Assembly (NCBI GenBank): GCA_030043405.1
Contig: JASHXS010000219.1
Span: forward strand, 1-6,329
Length of the DNA stretch: 6,329 bases
Direction of reading: 5' to 3'
Source of the DNA: Thermoplasmata archaeon
GTDB lineage: Archaea; Thermoplasmatota; Thermoplasmata; Lutacidiplasmatales; UBA184
Shown here: one piece after another, positions 4,710 to 6,329 of the stretch
How the letters are laid out: each line of letters opens with the position of its first letter
Position numbering within the stretch: position 1 is the first letter of the stretch
Notes under the pieces: generated by a model
Told to the model about the DNA's origin: nothing
Seen by the model: the letters and a program-made list of their open reading frames with translations, nothing else
Database searches by the model: none
Program-made: the position numbers and the translations under genes

Positions 4710-6116
4710 TTGGCCGCGACGAACCGTACGCCAGGCCGGCCCCGCCTCGTGGTGATCGGGCTGGACTCGGTGTCCCCGGAACTCCTCGAACGGTTCCGTG
4801 CCGAGACGCCCCGCATCCAGGAACTCCTCCGACAGTCGACCCGGACGACCCTTCGGAGTTGCGACCCCCCGATCACTGTGCCCGCCTGGGCCGTCATGTT
4901 CTCGGGCGCAGACCCCGGTACCCTCGGTCTCTACGGATTCCGGCACCGCCGTGCCGGGTCGTACGACCGGATGTACATCCCGACGTCCGCGACCCCCCGC
5001 CGCCCGATGTTGTGGGACGCCCTGTCGAGGGTGGGCCGCCGGGTCGCCGTGATCGGCATGCCCCCCGGCTACCCTCCGCCGGCGGTCAACGGCGTCTACA
5101 TCTCTGACTTCCTGACCCCGGACACCGCCGGCGACTGGGCGAGCCCGACCTCCGAGGTGGCGGGTCTCTCGCAAGTCGCCGGCGGCCCCTTCTTCGACGT
5201 CCCCTTCCGTGTCGACAACCGGCGCGAGGTGGCAGCCCACCTGATGGAAATGACCCGTCGACGCTGGAGGGTCGTCCGCCACCTTTGGGACCGGGAGCCC
5301 TGGGACTTCTTCGCGATCCACGAGATCGGGCCGGATCGGGTCCACCATGCGTTCTGGAAGTACTTCGACCGAGACCACCCCCGTCATGTGACGGACCCTG
5401 AATTGGAGAGGGTAGCCGCCGATTTCTATCGGCTACTCGATTCGGAGGTCGGTACATTCCTGGACCGCGTAGGTCCCGACGTGCCGATTTTGGTCGCCTC
5501 CGACCATGGCAGCCAGGCCATGGAGGGGTGCTTCTGCCTCAACGAGTGGCTGATCGACCAGGGGTACCTGCGGCTGAAGCGACCCGCGACGCGAGCCGGG
5601 CAGTCGCTCGAGGAGTCCGAGGTCGATTGGCCTCGGACAAAGGTGTGGGGCGCCGGCGGTTACTACGCACGGATCTTCCTGAACCTGAAGGGCCGGGAGC
5701 CTGAGGGGAGCGTCCGGGAGTCCGAGGCGTCGGACCTCATCGATCGACTCCGGCGGGAACTCGAGGCCGTCCGACGACCCTCTGGAGAACCCCTCGGCGT
5801 CCAGCTCTTCTCCCCCGCCCAGGTCTACCGGTCGGTCGAGGGGGACCCCCCAGACCTGATGGCGTACTTCGCTGACCTCCGATGGCGCTCGGCGGGAACC
5901 ATCGGCCACGGGGCCTGGTTCACGACGGAGAACGATACCGGTCCCGACGACGCGGTCCACTCGTTTTCGGGTGTATTCGCTTACCGACCCCGGGCCGGGA
6001 GTGTGGGACGCCAGATTCCCACCCAGAGCATCCTCTCGGTCGGACCGAGCCTGTACCGGCATTTTGGGCTCCCGATACCGGATTTCGCTCGGAGCCCCGC
6101 CATCGATCTGTCCTGA
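4710..6116 (+). CDS. AlkP-superfamily phosphohydrolase / type I phosphodiesterase (COG3379-like)
   Basis: A 468-residue protein of the alkaline phosphatase superfamily, phosphodiesterase/nucleotide pyrophosphatase branch. Two-metal ligands are recognisable in order: Asp19 (VVIGLDS), the nucleophile Thr56 in ITVPAW, Asp209 and His213 in GPDRVHHAFW, Asp265 and His266 in ASDHG, and His417 in AVHSFSG. The GADPGTLGLYGF segment at 66-77 is typical of the family. All expected ligands are present, so it is likely an active phosphate mono- or diester hydrolase; the substrate is unknown. It has no signal peptide or membrane segment, so it is probably cytosolic. The start is TTG at 4710: the frame has a stop at 4656-4658 and no ATG or GTG between it and the conserved strand. 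A GTG at codon 14 is too close to the metal-binding Asp. The gene is divergent from vapBC. An exact copy of the upstream 18-bp repeat lies in its 3' end. Confidence 0.92.
   Translation: MAATNRTPGRPRLVVIGLDSVSPELLERFRAETPRIQELLRQSTRTTLRSCDPPITVPAWAVMFSGADPGTLGLYGFRHRRAGSYDRMYIPTSATPRRPMLWDALSRVGRRVAVIGMPPGYPPPAVNGVYISDFLTPDTAGDWASPTSEVAGLSQVAGGPFFDVPFRVDNRREVAAHLMEMTRRRWRVVRHLWDREPWDFFAIHEIGPDRVHHAFWKYFDRDHPRHVTDPELERVAADFYRLLDSEVGTFLDRVGPDVPILVASDHGSQAMEGCFCLNEWLIDQGYLRLKRPATRAGQSLEESEVDWPRTKVWGAGGYYARIFLNLKGREPEGSVRESEASDLIDRLRRELEAVRRPSGEPLGVQLFSPAQVYRSVEGDPPDLMAYFADLRWRSAGTIGHGAWFTTENDTGPDDAVHSFSGVFAYRPRAGSVGRQIPTQSILSVGPSLYRHFGLPIPDFARSPAIDLS
6032..6049. repeat. 18-bp repeat with 15-bp palindrome, copy inside the phosphohydrolase
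   Basis: Identical to 4566-4583. Here it is coding and gives the Ile-Leu-Ser-Val-Gly-Pro-Ser stretch about 25 residues before the C-terminus. The two copies are 1,466 bases apart in the same orientation. Confidence 0.55.
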
Positions 6117-6173
6117 CGGCCGAAGGGCCTCGCCCGTCCCACCCCGGGGGACTCGAACAATCCCTGGGGGAGG

Positions 6174-6208
6174 GCCCACCCCCCCTAGGGGCACGTGTGG
6201 GCTTTATT
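6174..6208 (+). terminator. Possible stem-loop terminator after the phosphohydrolase
   Basis: GCCCAC (6174-6179) pairs with GTGGGC (6197-6202), with CCCC/GGGG (6182-6185, 6188-6191) inside, followed at once by TTTATT. Another short hairpin, GGCC/GGCC, sits at the stop codon (6118-6129). The T-tract is short, and TTTATTA could instead be a box A for the next gene, so the call is tentative. Confidence 0.35.
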
Positions 6209-6223
6209 ACCCCGCAGCCCGCC

Positions 6224-6230
6224 TACATAA
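6224..6230 (+). promoter_or_regulatory. Possible box A for the gene at the right edge
   Basis: TACATAA is centred about 31 bases before the ATG at 6258, suiting a leaderless or very short-leader message. TTTATTA at 6203-6209 is an alternative with a leader of about 25 bases. Confidence 0.35.
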
Positions 6231-6257
6231 CGCGGTTCCTGCTCTCAGGACTCGCTT

Positions 6258-6329
6258 ATGTCGGCAGCAATTGCGTCCACTCGTGTCAAGGGGTCGTTCT
6301 TTCCTGCCGACGCCCCGAAGGTGCAGCGA
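6258..6329 (+). CDS. N-terminus of an unidentified protein (partial, runs off right edge)
   Basis: An ATG opens 24 codons that remain open to the last base. The frame has a stop at 6228-6230 and no other start codon between, so ATG 6258 is the only start. A TATA-like word lies at leaderless distance. The segment GSFFPAD loosely recalls the GxFYPAD opening of Memo-family proteins, but the usual preceding Pro-Ala-Val-Ala is absent and 24 residues are too few to assign a family. No signal peptide is seen. Confidence 0.6.
   Translation, partial: MSAAIASTRVKGSFFPADAPKVQR

Noticed and set aside
3885..5387. A 500-codon minus-strand frame continuous with vapC
   Set aside because: Its first 366 codons are antisense to the phosphohydrolase and to vapB and have no domain; the PIN domain begins at the ATG at 4289, which overlaps the vapB stop.
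6148..6168. A tRNA T-arm-like word (TTCGA on the minus strand) after the phosphohydrolase
   Set aside because: The stem that can form puts TTCGA at the wrong place in the loop and no acceptor, D or anticodon arm is found around it.
5433..6194. A 253-codon minus-strand frame opposite the phosphohydrolase
   Set aside because: GC-rich antisense shadow; the plus-strand protein has all metal ligands in order.
1..6329. CRISPR array, insertion sequence or transposase
   Set aside because: No regularly spaced direct DNA repeats with unique spacers and no transposase or integrase motif; the only tandem repeats are the coding repeats of the surface protein.

Overview
The window is a GC-rich archaeal chromosome segment. 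The signs are TATA boxes at archaeal spacing (TTTAAATA before the 1470 start), little Shine-Dalgarno signal, a UPF0330/DUF217-type VapB antitoxin, and a secreted protein made of the repeats (E-[ST]-G-L-P-x-[GS]-T-N-W ... N-G-T-Y-x-[FY] ... G-Y) that are common in Thermoplasmata. A high-GC Thermoplasmata-like archaeon is the best guess from sequence alone; no rRNA or tRNA is present to confirm it.

Layout. 1-1470 (minus): N-terminal 490 residues of a large secreted repeat protein that runs off the left edge. It is open from its ATG to base 1, has no stop in the window, and carries about 31 N-glycosylation sequons. 1553-2164 (minus): class I SAM-dependent methyltransferase. 2265-3200 (plus): NAD(P)-dependent short-chain epimerase/reductase most like GDP-6-deoxy-D-mannose reductase, divergent from the methyltransferase. 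3201-3884: about 680 bases with no convincing gene but several symmetric DNA elements. 3885-4474 (minus): vapBC toxin-antitoxin pair with an ATGA overlap and an imperfect 30-bp palindrome over the promoter and start codon. 4710-6116 (plus): AlkP-superfamily phosphohydrolase/phosphodiesterase with a full set of metal ligands. 6258-6329 (plus): first 24 codons of a gene cut by the right edge.

How the parts may fit. The sugar-nucleotide reductase, methyltransferase, AlkP-type phosphohydrolase and sequon-dense surface protein are compatible with a cell-surface glycan neighbourhood, but the genes do not form one operon and the link is inference. The vapBC pair looks like an inserted accessory module. 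A 35-bp element over the vapB start (29/35 identical) recurs in inverted orientation 8 bp after the reductase stop, so the two copies bracket vapBC and the noncoding stretch. A 9-bp core of the element occurs a third time just past the vapC stop.

The most interesting material is non-coding: the inverted 35-bp pair around vapBC, a perfect 24-bp palindrome beside a GC hairpin at 3515-3556, and an exact 18-bp repeat with a 15-bp palindrome found upstream of the phosphohydrolase and again inside its 3' end.
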